NCBI GenBank assembly: GCA_963743035.1
Contig: CAVUOB010000018.1
Span: 620,001-684,000 of the forward strand
Direction: 5' to 3'
Origin: PALSA-911 sp963743035
GTDB taxonomy: Bacteria > Pseudomonadota > Alphaproteobacteria > Acetobacterales > Acetobacteraceae
Length of the DNA: 64,000 bases
The position numbers were made by a program, and so were the translations under genes. Below are positions 32,449 through 40,723 of the stretch, piece after piece (the stretch's first letter is position 1; every line of letters starts with the position of its first letter). The notes under the pieces were generated by a model. The model saw nothing but the letters and a program-made list of their open reading frames with translations, was not told the DNA's origin and did not search any database.

Positions 32449-33663
32449 TCAGGAGATCTTCACCGGCGGATAGCCGCCATTCGGCAGCTGCGCATTGGCG
32501 TTGACCAGCTTGATGCCGTCGTCCTGGAAGCCGTTATGGTCCGTCGCCGTGTAGATGAACGGGCCATACGGCGCGTTGATCACGGGGATGGATTCCAGCG
32601 CCGCCTTGACCTTGAACGGATCGGGATCGCCGGCCTTGGTCAGACCGGCGGCGTAGATGTAGACCGCCGCGTTGCCCTGCAGGAAGGCCGGTAGGCCGGC
32701 GGCCATGTAGGGGCCGATCGTGTCCTTGTGTTTGTCCATGAAGGCCTGGACATTGGCCGGCAGCCTGCCCTGGGCATCGACGATTTCGTGCGCGTAGCCG
32801 AGGCCGTAGACATTGTCCCAATAGGCGCGCTTGGTCAGCAGCTTGGCGACCTGTTCCTGCAGGATGGTGGGGTGGCCGACGATGGGAACATTCCAGTTCT
32901 GTTCGCCGCGGGCATTGACCAGGCGGGCGACGAAGCCGGTGGCGTTGGACCATTCGGTGATGACGTCGGCGCCGGCCTCCTTCGCCTTCAGCAGTTCATC
33001 GGTGACATCCGGCTTGTTGGGATCGACCGTGGCCGTATAGACCGGCTTGAGGTTGTAGCCGGCCAGGTGCTTCGTCACGGTGTCGCGCGACAGCACGCCG
33101 TAGCCGGTGTTGTCGTTGATGATGGCGATCCTGGATTTCTTCAGATCGTCGACCATGAACTTGACGGCCACTTTGATCCATTGGCCGTTCGCGTTCAGGT
33201 TGCGGAAGCCCAGCGGGTATTTCACGGGGTCGATCAGTTCCTCGACCGAGCCGCCGATCAGATGCAGCTTCTTGGCGCCGGAGACGATGCCGAGCGTGGG
33301 CAGCGCCTCGCCGCTGTTGATCGGGCCGCAGAGCACGTCGATATTCTCGTTGTAGACGAGTTCCTTGGCGAAGCTGACCGCCTTCGAGGGATCGGCGGCG
33401 CTGTCGCGCATGACCACCTCCACCTTGCGGCCGAGCAGCCCGCCCTGTTCGTTGAGGTCCGCCACCGTCATGTGGAAGCCCCAGTCCTGCGCCTGGGCGT
33501 TGGAGGCGAACATGCCGGAGACGGCGGCGATCCAGCCCATGCGGATCGGCTTGTTCTGGGCGATCGCGGGCATCGCGAGGCCGGAGGTAAGCCCGGCGGC
33601 GCCTATGCCCTGAACCAGGCGGCGGCGTCCAATCCCGATGGGCCGGGGCGGTGTCTGAGACAT
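32449..33663 (-). CDS. ABC transporter substrate-binding protein, Leu/Ile/Val-binding type (peripla_BP_6)
   Basis: The 404-residue periplasmic receptor heads the liv operon. The start at 33663 follows GGAGG with five bases spacing. The N-terminus has a twin-arginine-like signal (GRRRLVQGIGAAGLTSGLAM) ending near AIAQ. The mature part begins KPIRMGWIAAVSGMFASNAQ, then DLNEQGGLLGRKVEVVMRDS, CGPINSGEALPTLGI and IINDNTGYGVLSRD, as in LivJ/UrtA/amide-binding proteins. Such receptors bind amino acids but also many amides, aromatic acids and other small molecules. The real ligand cannot be read. Confidence 0.9.
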   Translation of the reverse strand: MSQTPPRPIGIGRRRLVQGIGAAGLTSGLAMPAIAQNKPIRMGWIAAVSGMFASNAQAQDWGFHMTVADLNEQGGLLGRKVEVVMRDSAADPSKAVSFAKELVYNENIDVLCGPINSGEALPTLGIVSGAKKLHLIGGSVEELIDPVKYPLGFRNLNANGQWIKVAVKFMVDDLKKSRIAIINDNTGYGVLSRDTVTKHLAGYNLKPVYTATVDPNKPDVTDELLKAKEAGADVITEWSNATGFVARLVNARGEQNWNVPIVGHPTILQEQVAKLLTKRAYWDNVYGLGYAHEIVDAQGRLPANVQAFMDKHKDTIGPYMAAGLPAFLQGNAAVYIYAAGLTKAGDPDPFKVKAALESIPVINAPYGPFIYTATDHNGFQDDGIKLVNANAQLPNGGYPPVKIS

Positions 33664-33767
33664 GTATTCCTCCAGCGGTGCTTCTTGGCGGCAATCCGTT
33701 ATCGGCTTGGAGGAGATCGTGCCGGGAAGATGGCTTCCTGACAATACGCGAATGACGGCCGGGAAAC

Positions 33768-34742
33768 TTACCGTGGCGGGCTCGGCGTGGCGTGCGCCGG
33801 GCGGTCCAGGCCGACGCCGACCAGGCGGCCGAACAGGGCTGCGAGTTTCTGGCGGTCCGCTTCCGGCAAGGGCGGCTTGAGGATGGAGGCGATGTTGCTG
33901 CGCAGATGCCCGGTATCGCCGGTGCCGAACAGCACCACGTCGGCGCCGGGTTCGTGGCGCACGTAGCGATAGGCCGCGTCGGTCAGGCTGCTGGCGCCGC
34001 CGTCATGGATCAGGAAATCGAGCGGGTTTTTCGCCCGTGCCAGGTCGTCCGGCACTTCGCCGGCTTCGGCGAGTTCGCGCATGGTTTCGGCCAGCCGTTC
34101 CGGGCGGGAGAAGATGTTGCGGACCGCAAACATCATCAGCGTGCCGACGCGCTGATGGAGGGTGTGGGGAAACACCGTGGCGCGGGCGTTCTGGTGCATC
34201 ATATGAAAGGCGACCATGGCGACATCCCAGAGATCGTCGTCCATGGCGCGGCCGAGCATGACATGGGTGGGATCGTTGGGCGCGGTTTCGGTGATGCCGA
34301 GATGGCGGAGCTTGCCCTTCCGCTTTTCCCGCAACAGAGCCGGGGCGATGATCTTGGCGGCGTGGTCGTAGGCGCCGGGCGGGACGCCGTGCAGCAGGAA
34401 GGCGTCGACATGGTCGGTGCCGAGTTGGTGCAGCGACCGGTCGAGGCTGGCGACGATGGTTTCGGGCGATAGTTTCTCCTCGCCGCGATGGATGGCGGCC
34501 TTGGTGGTGATGACCACGCTGTCGCGCGGCACCGTCCTGATCGCGGCGCCGACCACGCCCTCGGTGCCGTAATTGGCGGCGGTGTCGAGCAGGTTGACGC
34601 CCATGTCCAGCGCCTGGCGGATCAGCGCGATCGCGTCCGCCTCCGATTTGCCGGTGCCGAGCCCCAGCCGGCTGAAGCCGCCGCAGCCGAGGCCCGCGAC
34701 GCTGACGCGCAGTTCCGTGCGCCCGAGGGGTGTGTATTCCAT
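33768..34742 (-). CDS. Aldo/keto reductase
   Basis: The 324-residue NADPH-dependent oxidoreductase has the TIM-barrel AKR signature. GLGCGGFSRLGLGTGKSEAD resembles the D-threo-aldose/galactose dehydrogenase branch. The catalytic tetrad regions are NLLDTAANYGTEGVVG (Asp and Tyr) near residue 50 and VVITTKAAIH (Lys) near 77. LHGVPPGAYDHAAKI follows near 117, where the catalytic His is expected. It is 105 bases upstream of the liv binding-protein gene on the same strand, so co-transcription with the importer is possible. Substrate unknown. Confidence 0.85.
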   Translation of the reverse strand: MEYTPLGRTELRVSVAGLGCGGFSRLGLGTGKSEADAIALIRQALDMGVNLLDTAANYGTEGVVGAAIRTVPRDSVVITTKAAIHRGEEKLSPETIVASLDRSLHQLGTDHVDAFLLHGVPPGAYDHAAKIIAPALLREKRKGKLRHLGITETAPNDPTHVMLGRAMDDDLWDVAMVAFHMMHQNARATVFPHTLHQRVGTLMMFAVRNIFSRPERLAETMRELAEAGEVPDDLARAKNPLDFLIHDGGASSLTDAAYRYVRHEPGADVVLFGTGDTGHLRSNIASILKPPLPEADRQKLAALFGRLVGVGLDRPAHATPSPPR

Positions 34743-34920
34743 GCGCGGCGATCCCAGGTTACGGCCCCGATCCTATCACCGGTCCGGCGCGTGGTTCCAG
34801 GCCGCGCCGGGCCTGGCCTTTACCTGTGGCCGGATCGGGGAATAGGCTTTCGTTTCGAGGTCTCTGTCCGTTGTAGCCGTCGTGCCCGTCCTATCGCACG
34901 AGTTCAAGGAGAAGAAGATC

Positions 34921-36471
34921 ATGTTAATGACCCGCGAAGCGATCTGTCAGGACGTCGCCGTCGACCGGTTCACCAACGCCATCCTGGACCGTGACCAGCC
35001 GCGCACCGCCGATCTGTTCTTCCAGCTGGTCAGGCGCGATGGCCGTTCCCTGGGCGACGCGTTGAGCGTCGTGACGGCGGCGGAAGCGCCGTTCGTTCAG
35101 GTGCCGAACCACATCAATATCCGCGACGGCCAGATCACGCTGATCAACAACGACCACACGATCCTGGGCCTGCGGACCTCGGCGGCGCTGACGCCGTATC
35201 TGCCGGAGGCGTATCGCATGCTGCCGCTGCTGCAGAGCGTCTGGTACGTGCCGGCCGGGCTCGATATCTGGAACCAGCTGCTGGGCAAATATCCGGGCCG
35301 TTATGCAACGATGAAGGGCATGAACGTGCCGCCGCCGAGCTACGGGCCGGTGGTGTGGAACGAGGACCAGCAGCCGATCATCGAGGCCGGGACGGCGGAA
35401 GAACGGCTGCACGCCTACATGGTCGCGACCATGAGCGGCGACGTGCGGCGGTCCTACGGGCTGTTCCTGGGCCTGGCGGCGGAGCCGGCGATGCGTCCCT
35501 TGTTGCGCGACCATCTGCTGTTCCTGGGCCTGATCGACGTGCAGGACACGGTGATCGGGCGCAAGGCGCGCAATACCGGGCACAAGGCGCTGCGGGCCCG
35601 CGCCGTGGTGGATCTGGCCGATTACATCGGCTGGGAACGGGCGCATGGCGTGTTCTATACCGGCGTTCCGGACATGGCGGTGGGGCCGCTGTACTACTCC
35701 GTCTACGACGCCGCCTGCGTGGTGATGGCCGAGGCGTTCGCGGATGGCGGCAAGACGCTGAAGCAGACCAATGCCACGCCGCTTTCCCCCGCGGAGGTGG
35801 AGGAGATGGTGCGCCTGCTGATGGAGGCCGATATCGGCACGGTCTGGGGCACGCTCACAGAACATTTGCGCAACGGAAAATCCGTCCGGAGCCTGGCGGA
35901 TGCGATCCAGATCGGCGCCGCCGAGCTGATCCTGCGCACCACGGTGCCGCGGAAATTCACCGACGCGCAGCATCCGTTCGACTACTGCAACACCGCCAAT
36001 TACTGGCTGCGGACCAGCGACAACCCGTATCAGCCGCGCATCCTGTATCTGATGGCGAATTTCGTGAACGATGCGGCGCGGGCCGGCCAGCTCCATCATT
36101 CGGTGGTCGAACAGGAGTTCGCCGCCTTCGATGCCGCGGACCGGACGGCGGAGGCGCTGCTGAAGCTGCAGGACGAGGCGATCCTGGCCTTCGACATCGG
36201 CCACAGCACGGCCGTCGCCAACGCCTATCTGCAGTCGGGCGGCGACCTCGATGCCTATATGGCGAATGTCGCGATCACCGCCTGCAAGTTCCAGGACGAT
36301 CCGCATAACCAGAAGATCAGCCATTCCACCTTCGAGGAATACCGCTACAACTCGACGCATCTGCGCCATCGGCTGCTGCTGGCGACCGTGCGGCTGCTGG
36401 CTGGATGGCCGAAGATGCCGGGCGAGCGGGATTGCTATGCCCGGTTCATGCGGGAGTGGATCCATAACTGA
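34921..36471 (+). CDS. Unrecognised 516-residue protein, probably soluble and helical
   Basis: No family was recognised. ATG 34921 follows AAGGAG at a workable distance. There is no signal peptide or membrane segment. The composition is typical of a globular cytosolic protein rich in helices. Conserved-looking clusters include EAPFVQVPNHINIRDGQITL near residue 55, IDVQDTVIGRKARNTGHKAL near 206, a Tyr-rich FYTGVPDMAVGPLYYSVYDA near 245, and HPFDYCNTANYWLRTSD near 348 with QPRILYLMANFVND. The regularly spaced His/Tyr/Trp could be a metal or cofactor site. The CoA-transferase gene starts 14 bases downstream, so the two are almost certainly one operon and may act on the same acyl-CoA or acid. Confidence 0.7.
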   Translation: MLMTREAICQDVAVDRFTNAILDRDQPRTADLFFQLVRRDGRSLGDALSVVTAAEAPFVQVPNHINIRDGQITLINNDHTILGLRTSAALTPYLPEAYRMLPLLQSVWYVPAGLDIWNQLLGKYPGRYATMKGMNVPPPSYGPVVWNEDQQPIIEAGTAEERLHAYMVATMSGDVRRSYGLFLGLAAEPAMRPLLRDHLLFLGLIDVQDTVIGRKARNTGHKALRARAVVDLADYIGWERAHGVFYTGVPDMAVGPLYYSVYDAACVVMAEAFADGGKTLKQTNATPLSPAEVEEMVRLLMEADIGTVWGTLTEHLRNGKSVRSLADAIQIGAAELILRTTVPRKFTDAQHPFDYCNTANYWLRTSDNPYQPRILYLMANFVNDAARAGQLHHSVVEQEFAAFDAADRTAEALLKLQDEAILAFDIGHSTAVANAYLQSGGDLDAYMANVAITACKFQDDPHNQKISHSTFEEYRYNSTHLRHRLLLATVRLLAGWPKMPGERDCYARFMREWIHN

Positions 36472-36485
36472 ATGACCGACACGAC

Positions 36486-37697
36486 ATGACCGATATGGGG
36501 CCGGCTGCACGCCCTCTGCCGCTCGGCGGCGTGACGGTGATCGATTTCGGGCAGATCTTCCAGGGCTCCTATGCCAGCGTGCTGATGGCGAAGGCCGGGG
36601 CGCGGGTGATCAAGGTGGAGCCGCCGCATGGCGAGCCGTTGCGCCAGCGCGCGCCGCCGGGGCGCAGGAGCACGCTCCCATTTGCCATGCTGAACGCCAA
36701 CAAGCAGGGGATCACGCTGAACCTGAAGTCGCCGCGCGGGCGGGAATTGCTGTTCGAGATGGTGCGCCGCGCCGATGTGCTGCTGGAGAATTTCGCGCCG
36801 GGGGCGATGGATGCGCTGGGCGTCGGCTGGTCGGTGCTGCACGAGGTGAACCCGCGGCTGATCTACGCGACCGGCACCGGCTACGGCATCTCCGGGCCGG
36901 ACCGGGACAATCTGGCGATGGACCTGACGGTGCAGGCGGCGTCGGGGATCATGAGCGTCACCGGCTTCGCCGATCGCCCGCCGGTGCGGGCCGGGATCAC
37001 GGTGGCGGATTTCATGGGCGGCACGCATCTCTATGCCGGCATCGTGACCGCGCTGTACGAGCGCGACCGCAGCGGCGTCGGGCGGCTGGTGGAAATCGCC
37101 ATGGAGGAGGCGGTGTACTACACGCTGGCGGCGGCGTTCGAGAGCTACAGCCGCAACGGCAAGGTGCCGGAGCGGGCCGGCAACAATTCCGGCGGCTCGG
37201 CCGCGCCGTATGGCATCTATCCGCTGAAGGATGGATGGCTGGCGATCCATCCGGGCACCGAGCAGCATTGGCGCAACATCCTGAAGGCGGCCGGGCGGGA
37301 GGATCTGCTGGACGATCCGCGGTTCCGCACGATGCATGACCGGTCCCGGCATCTGGCGGAGACCAATGCGGTGGTGACGGAGTGGACTTCCGGATTGACC
37401 AAGGAGGCGGCGGCGGCGCAGGCGCGGAAGTTTCGTATCCCGAGTTCCCCGGTGCGCGATGTTTCGGAGGTGATGCATGATCCGCACATGCACGGGCGGG
37501 GGATGCTGGAATGGGTCGAGCATCCCGATCTCGGCCGTGTGGTGCTGCCGACGACGCCGATCCGGCTGCACGAGACGGGCATTGCCGCGGCGACGCCGAG
37601 CCCGGGGTTGGGGCAGCATAACGAGGAGGTTTATGGCGGGTGGCTGGGGTTGAGCCGCGGCGAGATCGACGATCTGAAGCGTGACGGCGTGATATGA
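36486..37697 (+). CDS. CaiB/BaiF (class III) CoA-transferase
   Basis: The 403-residue enzyme moves CoA between carboxylic acids. The family pattern is complete: GGVTVIDFGQIFQGSYASVL near the start, AGARVIKVEPPHGEPLR, the NANKQGITLNLKSPRGRELL motif near residue 72, RADVLLENFAPGAMDALG, then NLAMDLTVQAASG near 150, where the catalytic Asp that forms the acyl anhydride is expected. RAGITVADFMGGTHLYAGIV follows. It follows the unknown 516-residue protein by 14 bases. The lineage has many such genes for oxalate, carnitine, aromatic or dicarboxylic acid CoA activation; the acid is not predictable. Confidence 0.92.
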   Translation: MTDMGPAARPLPLGGVTVIDFGQIFQGSYASVLMAKAGARVIKVEPPHGEPLRQRAPPGRRSTLPFAMLNANKQGITLNLKSPRGRELLFEMVRRADVLLENFAPGAMDALGVGWSVLHEVNPRLIYATGTGYGISGPDRDNLAMDLTVQAASGIMSVTGFADRPPVRAGITVADFMGGTHLYAGIVTALYERDRSGVGRLVEIAMEEAVYYTLAAAFESYSRNGKVPERAGNNSGGSAAPYGIYPLKDGWLAIHPGTEQHWRNILKAAGREDLLDDPRFRTMHDRSRHLAETNAVVTEWTSGLTKEAAAAQARKFRIPSSPVRDVSEVMHDPHMHGRGMLEWVEHPDLGRVVLPTTPIRLHETGIAAATPSPGLGQHNEEVYGGWLGLSRGEIDDLKRDGVI

Positions 37698-37755
37698 TTT
37701 CGCCCGGGTTCTGTTCGCGGTTGCCAGTCAGATGAAATAACATTATACTAACGTG

Positions 37756-38367
37756 ATGGACGCATTTTCCGATACACAGCCAGACCCGCATCCCGATTTG
37801 GCGCAATCGCTGCCGCGGGAGGCGTTTGCCGAGATCATCCTGGTTCTCAGGGGCGCCTTGCCGCCGCCAATGACGGACAATCCGGCCGATGAGGCGCGGC
37901 GGGATCGGGCAGCCATGGCGGCGGTGGCGGCGCTGCGGCCGGAGAACGCGGCCGAGGGGCGGTTGGCGGCGCAATTCGTCGCGGCGGATGCCTGGGCGCT
38001 GGATTGCCTGCGGCTGGCGAAGGAGAAGCGGCGGGAGATCGAGTTCGCGTATAAATGCCGGGCGCAGGCGATGAGCCTGATGCGGGAGGCGAAATCATCG
38101 CTGCGCCTGCTGCTGAAATTGCAGGCGGCGCGGCGGGTGGTGGAGGCGGACGCGGAAAAGGCCGATCACGCCGCGCGGGCCGAACATGGCGCGGCCGGAA
38201 TGATGCAGGAGGCCTTGTCGGCGGCGCCGGCTGTGCCGCAAAGGACGGCGGCGCCTGCATCCGGCGTCAGGGCCGTCTCGGAAAATGCGACGAATTCTCG
38301 TGATGCGCGTTCTGAGACGGATGCGGGATTGATCCCGGCTGTTCAGGGGTTCCGGAGTTCCGGGTGA
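37756..38367 (+). CDS. Hypothetical protein, Ala/Arg-rich and helical
   Basis: The ~203-residue product is predicted mostly helical. The central part (EGRLAAQFVAADAWALDCLR, then REIEFAYKCRAQAMSLMREA) resembles small proteins repeated in many Acetobacteraceae genomes. The tail from ~150 is low complexity. ATG 37756 is used, though GTG 37753 is also in frame; no strong ribosome-binding site is visible. Two hairpin repeats follow the stop. Function unknown. Confidence 0.55.
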   Translation: MDAFSDTQPDPHPDLAQSLPREAFAEIILVLRGALPPPMTDNPADEARRDRAAMAAVAALRPENAAEGRLAAQFVAADAWALDCLRLAKEKRREIEFAYKCRAQAMSLMREAKSSLRLLLKLQAARRVVEADAEKADHAARAEHGAAGMMQEALSAAPAVPQRTAAPASGVRAVSENATNSRDARSETDAGLIPAVQGFRSSG

Positions 38368-38383
38368 GCCAAGCTGCAATGCG

Positions 38384-38454
38384 CCAAGGTGCAAAGCGAC
38401 GGGCATTGCACGCCTTGGTTTGCTAAGAGGTGCAATGCGAAGGGCATTGCACCC
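38384..38454. repeat. Two copies of a TTGCAC-type hairpin repeat
   Basis: Copy 1 (~38384-38418) reads CCAAGGTGCAAAGCGACGGG and then closes with TTGCAC and CCTTGG. Copy 2 is a perfect hairpin GGTGCAATGC-gaagg-GCATTGCACC at 38429-38453. They lie between convergent genes and probably act as a bidirectional terminator; a genome-wide intergenic repeat family is likely. Confidence 0.6.
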
Positions 38455-38464
38455 GGGGGGCTTG

Positions 38465-38823
38465 CTAGGAAGGCTGGAGTTTTTTGGCGAAGCTCAGGCC
38501 GTGGCCGTCGGGGTCAGTGATGTGGAAATAGCGCTCTCCCCAGGAGGCGTCGCGCGGGGTGAATTCCGGCTTCAGGCCGGCCGCGACGATGCGGGCGTGC
38601 TGGGCATCGACATCGCTGACCCAGAAGATGATGCGCGCGAGCGGGGTCCAGGCCGGTTCGAGCGGCGGCGCGCAGGTTCAGCGCGCTCTGCCCGGCATGG
38701 AAGCTGGTGAAGCCGGCATCGGCGCCGCCGAAACTGCAGGTCGAAACCCAGCGCCTGGTAGAACGCCACCGCGCGTGCCATGTCGCGCGTGGCCAGGGTA
38801 ACCGCATTGATGCACTCGATCAT
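38465..38823 (-). pseudogene. VOC/glyoxalase family protein with two frameshifts
   Basis: The gene starts MIECINAVTLATRDMARAVA at 38823, as in glyoxalase/bleomycin-resistance proteins. An extra T near 38730 moves it into the frame reading GGADAGFTSFHAGQSALNLR. A loss of two bases (or gain of one) near 38670 moves it again to EPAWTPLARIIFWVSD. The rest is a normal end (ERYFHITDPDGHGLSFAKKL) with stop at 38465. The complete conceptual protein has ~119 residues, one VOC domain. Either it is decaying or the sequence has two indel errors. Confidence 0.8.
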
Positions 38824-38840
38824 CGGCCGTCCAGTCGTCT

Positions 38841-39641
38841 TCAGCGACCCTTGAAGGGGCGGGGCTTGCGCTTTTCCTTGAATGCCAGGGCGGCTTCATG
38901 GAAATCCTCGGTCAGGTATAGCTTCATCGGCTGGGCCTGGAAATGCGCCTCCCGCGTCAGCTCGGTCAGGAACCAGCGGCGCGTGCGCACCGTCGCGCGC
39001 ACCGACAGCGGCGGGTTTTGCGCGATTTGCGCCGCCAGTTCCCGTGCGACCTCAATGTGCTTTCCCTTCGGCGCGACGCGGTTGATGAAGTTGGCGGCCA
39101 GCGCCTCCTCGGCGGTGAAGACGCGGCCGGTCAGGGCGATTTCGTCGCCGAAGGCGCCGGCGCCGCGGAAATGCAGCTGCGCCCATTGCTTGCCGCCGCC
39201 GAGGCCGCGCGAGGTTTCGGTCAACTGGAATTTCGTGCCCGCCTCGGCAACGATCAGGTCGCAATCAAGCGCCAGCCCGAGCGCCAGGCCGAGCACGTGG
39301 CCATGCGTCGCCGCGATCACCGGCTTCCAGTGCACCGCGCGGGAGAGCAGATCGTTGGAGTTGGCGCCCCAGCCCTGCGGGCCGCCCAGGCTTTCCAGTT
39401 CTTCCCGGGTGCGCAGCTGGCGCTGCTGCACGTCCGCGCCGGTGGAGAACGCCCGCCCGCGGCCGCAGAGGATCGCCACATAGGCGTCCGGATCGGTATC
39501 GAAGCGGCGCATCGCCTCCATGAGCTGGCGGACCATCTCGTCGCTGACCGCGTTCAGCTTGTCCGGCCGGTTCATGGCGATGATGGCGACGTGGTCGTTG
39601 CACTCGTAATCGACGAGGCTTGCGGCGGAGGGTGCGTCCAT
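38841..39641 (-). CDS. Enoyl-CoA hydratase/isomerase family protein
   Basis: The 266-residue crotonase-fold enzyme acts on acyl-CoA thioesters. The oxyanion-hole motif is IAAMNRPDKLNAVS-like (IIAMNRPDKLNAVSDEM) near residue 20, with GRGRAFSTGADVQQRQL near 65. The second oxyanion loop is HGHVLGLALGLALDCDLIVA near 112 and LGGGKQWAQLHFRG follows near 145. The Glu pair of true hydratases is not obvious at the usual positions, so it may be an isomerase, dehalogenase or hydrolase of the same fold. The start 39641 has GGAG nine bases upstream. Divergent from the MaoC-like dehydratase gene. Confidence 0.88.
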   Translation of the reverse strand: MDAPSAASLVDYECNDHVAIIAMNRPDKLNAVSDEMVRQLMEAMRRFDTDPDAYVAILCGRGRAFSTGADVQQRQLRTREELESLGGPQGWGANSNDLLSRAVHWKPVIAATHGHVLGLALGLALDCDLIVAEAGTKFQLTETSRGLGGGKQWAQLHFRGAGAFGDEIALTGRVFTAEEALAANFINRVAPKGKHIEVARELAAQIAQNPPLSVRATVRTRRWFLTELTREAHFQAQPMKLYLTEDFHEAALAFKEKRKPRPFKGR

Positions 39642-39850
39642 CTCGGTGCTCTCCGTGTCTGCTTGCGCGGCGCCGCAGGGCGATTGCGCGCAGGTTCCTG
39701 GCTGTTGTTTCCCCGGCCCCGGCAATTTTGCCGGTGATGGTCAACGCTGCCTTGTCCGCGCGGGCAGCGCAACCGGTTTTCGGGGCGGGGCGCGGCTATC
39801 CGTCCGCGCGATGTCGGCTAGACTGGTGCCAACGCATAGAGGGAAACGCC

Positions 39851-40720
39851 ATGGACGGGATCGATATGGACGCATTGCGTGCCGGGCTGGGCCGCAGGAT
39901 CGTCGACGAGGACGAGGCGACGGCCGCACCTTTGCGTGGAATGGCCGTCACGTTCGACCGGGAGGAGGCGGCGCCGGCGCGCGGGGAGGCGGTGCCGCCG
40001 GGCTGGCATTTGGCCTATTTCCCGGGCGCGGCACGGCGCGACACGCTGGGCGCGGATGGCGCGCCGACCGGCTTCGGCGTGCTGCCGGAGATGCCGCTGC
40101 CGCGGCGGATGTATGCCGGCGCCAGGCTGGTGTTCCATGCGCCGATCCTGGTCGGCGATGCGCTGCGCCGGGAGACCGAGTTCTCCGACGTGCAGCTGCG
40201 CCAGGGCAGCACCGGCGCGTTGATCCTGGCGGTGCAGACCAGGCGCATCTACACGCCGCGCGGCCTGGCGCTGACCGAGGAGCAGCAGACGGTGTTTCGC
40301 GAGGCGGTGGCGCCGGGCGCGGCCAGCGGCATCCCCAGGCGCGAGGAGCCGCCGGCGGATACGCCCTGGCGCCGCGTCTGGGCGCCCGATTCCGTCACGC
40401 TGTTCCGCTATTCCGCGCTGACGTTCAATCCGCACCGGATCCATTACGACCGGCCCTATGCGATGCAGACCGAAGGCTATCCGGGGCTGGTGGTGCATGG
40501 CCCGTTCTCGCAGCAATGCCTGCTCGACCTGCTGCGCGACAACGCGAAGGGGATGCGCATCGCCAGCTTTTCGATGCGGGCGCGTGCGCCGCTGTTCGAC
40601 GTGGCGCCGTTCACCGTGGTGGGAAGGCTGGCCGAGGGCGGCAGGGCGGCGCAGGTCTGGGCGGTGACGCCGCAGGGTACCATCGCGATGCAGGCGGAGG
40701 CCGAGCTGGAGGCGGCGTAG
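39851..40720 (+). CDS. MaoC-like/FAS1-type acyl dehydratase (HTD2 or mesaconyl-C4-CoA hydratase-like)
   Basis: The 289-residue protein shows a double hot-dog layout. The N-terminal FAS1-like dehydratase domain (GWHLAYFPGAARRDTLGADG, LPLPRRMYAGARLVFHAPIL) is followed by a C-terminal MaoC domain. The hydratase motif is TFNPHRIHYDRPYAMQTEGY near residue 200, carrying the catalytic His and Asp region, then PGLVVHGPFSQQCLLDLL. Relatives hydrate mesaconyl-C4-CoA or itaconyl-CoA, or act in fatty-acid synthesis. The neighbourhood (CoA-transferase, enoyl-CoA hydratase, LysR) points to breakdown of a branched C5-like acid, by inference. Confidence 0.85.
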   Translation: MDGIDMDALRAGLGRRIVDEDEATAAPLRGMAVTFDREEAAPARGEAVPPGWHLAYFPGAARRDTLGADGAPTGFGVLPEMPLPRRMYAGARLVFHAPILVGDALRRETEFSDVQLRQGSTGALILAVQTRRIYTPRGLALTEEQQTVFREAVAPGAASGIPRREEPPADTPWRRVWAPDSVTLFRYSALTFNPHRIHYDRPYAMQTEGYPGLVVHGPFSQQCLLDLLRDNAKGMRIASFSMRARAPLFDVAPFTVVGRLAEGGRAAQVWAVTPQGTIAMQAEAELEAA

Positions 40721-40723
40721 GAG

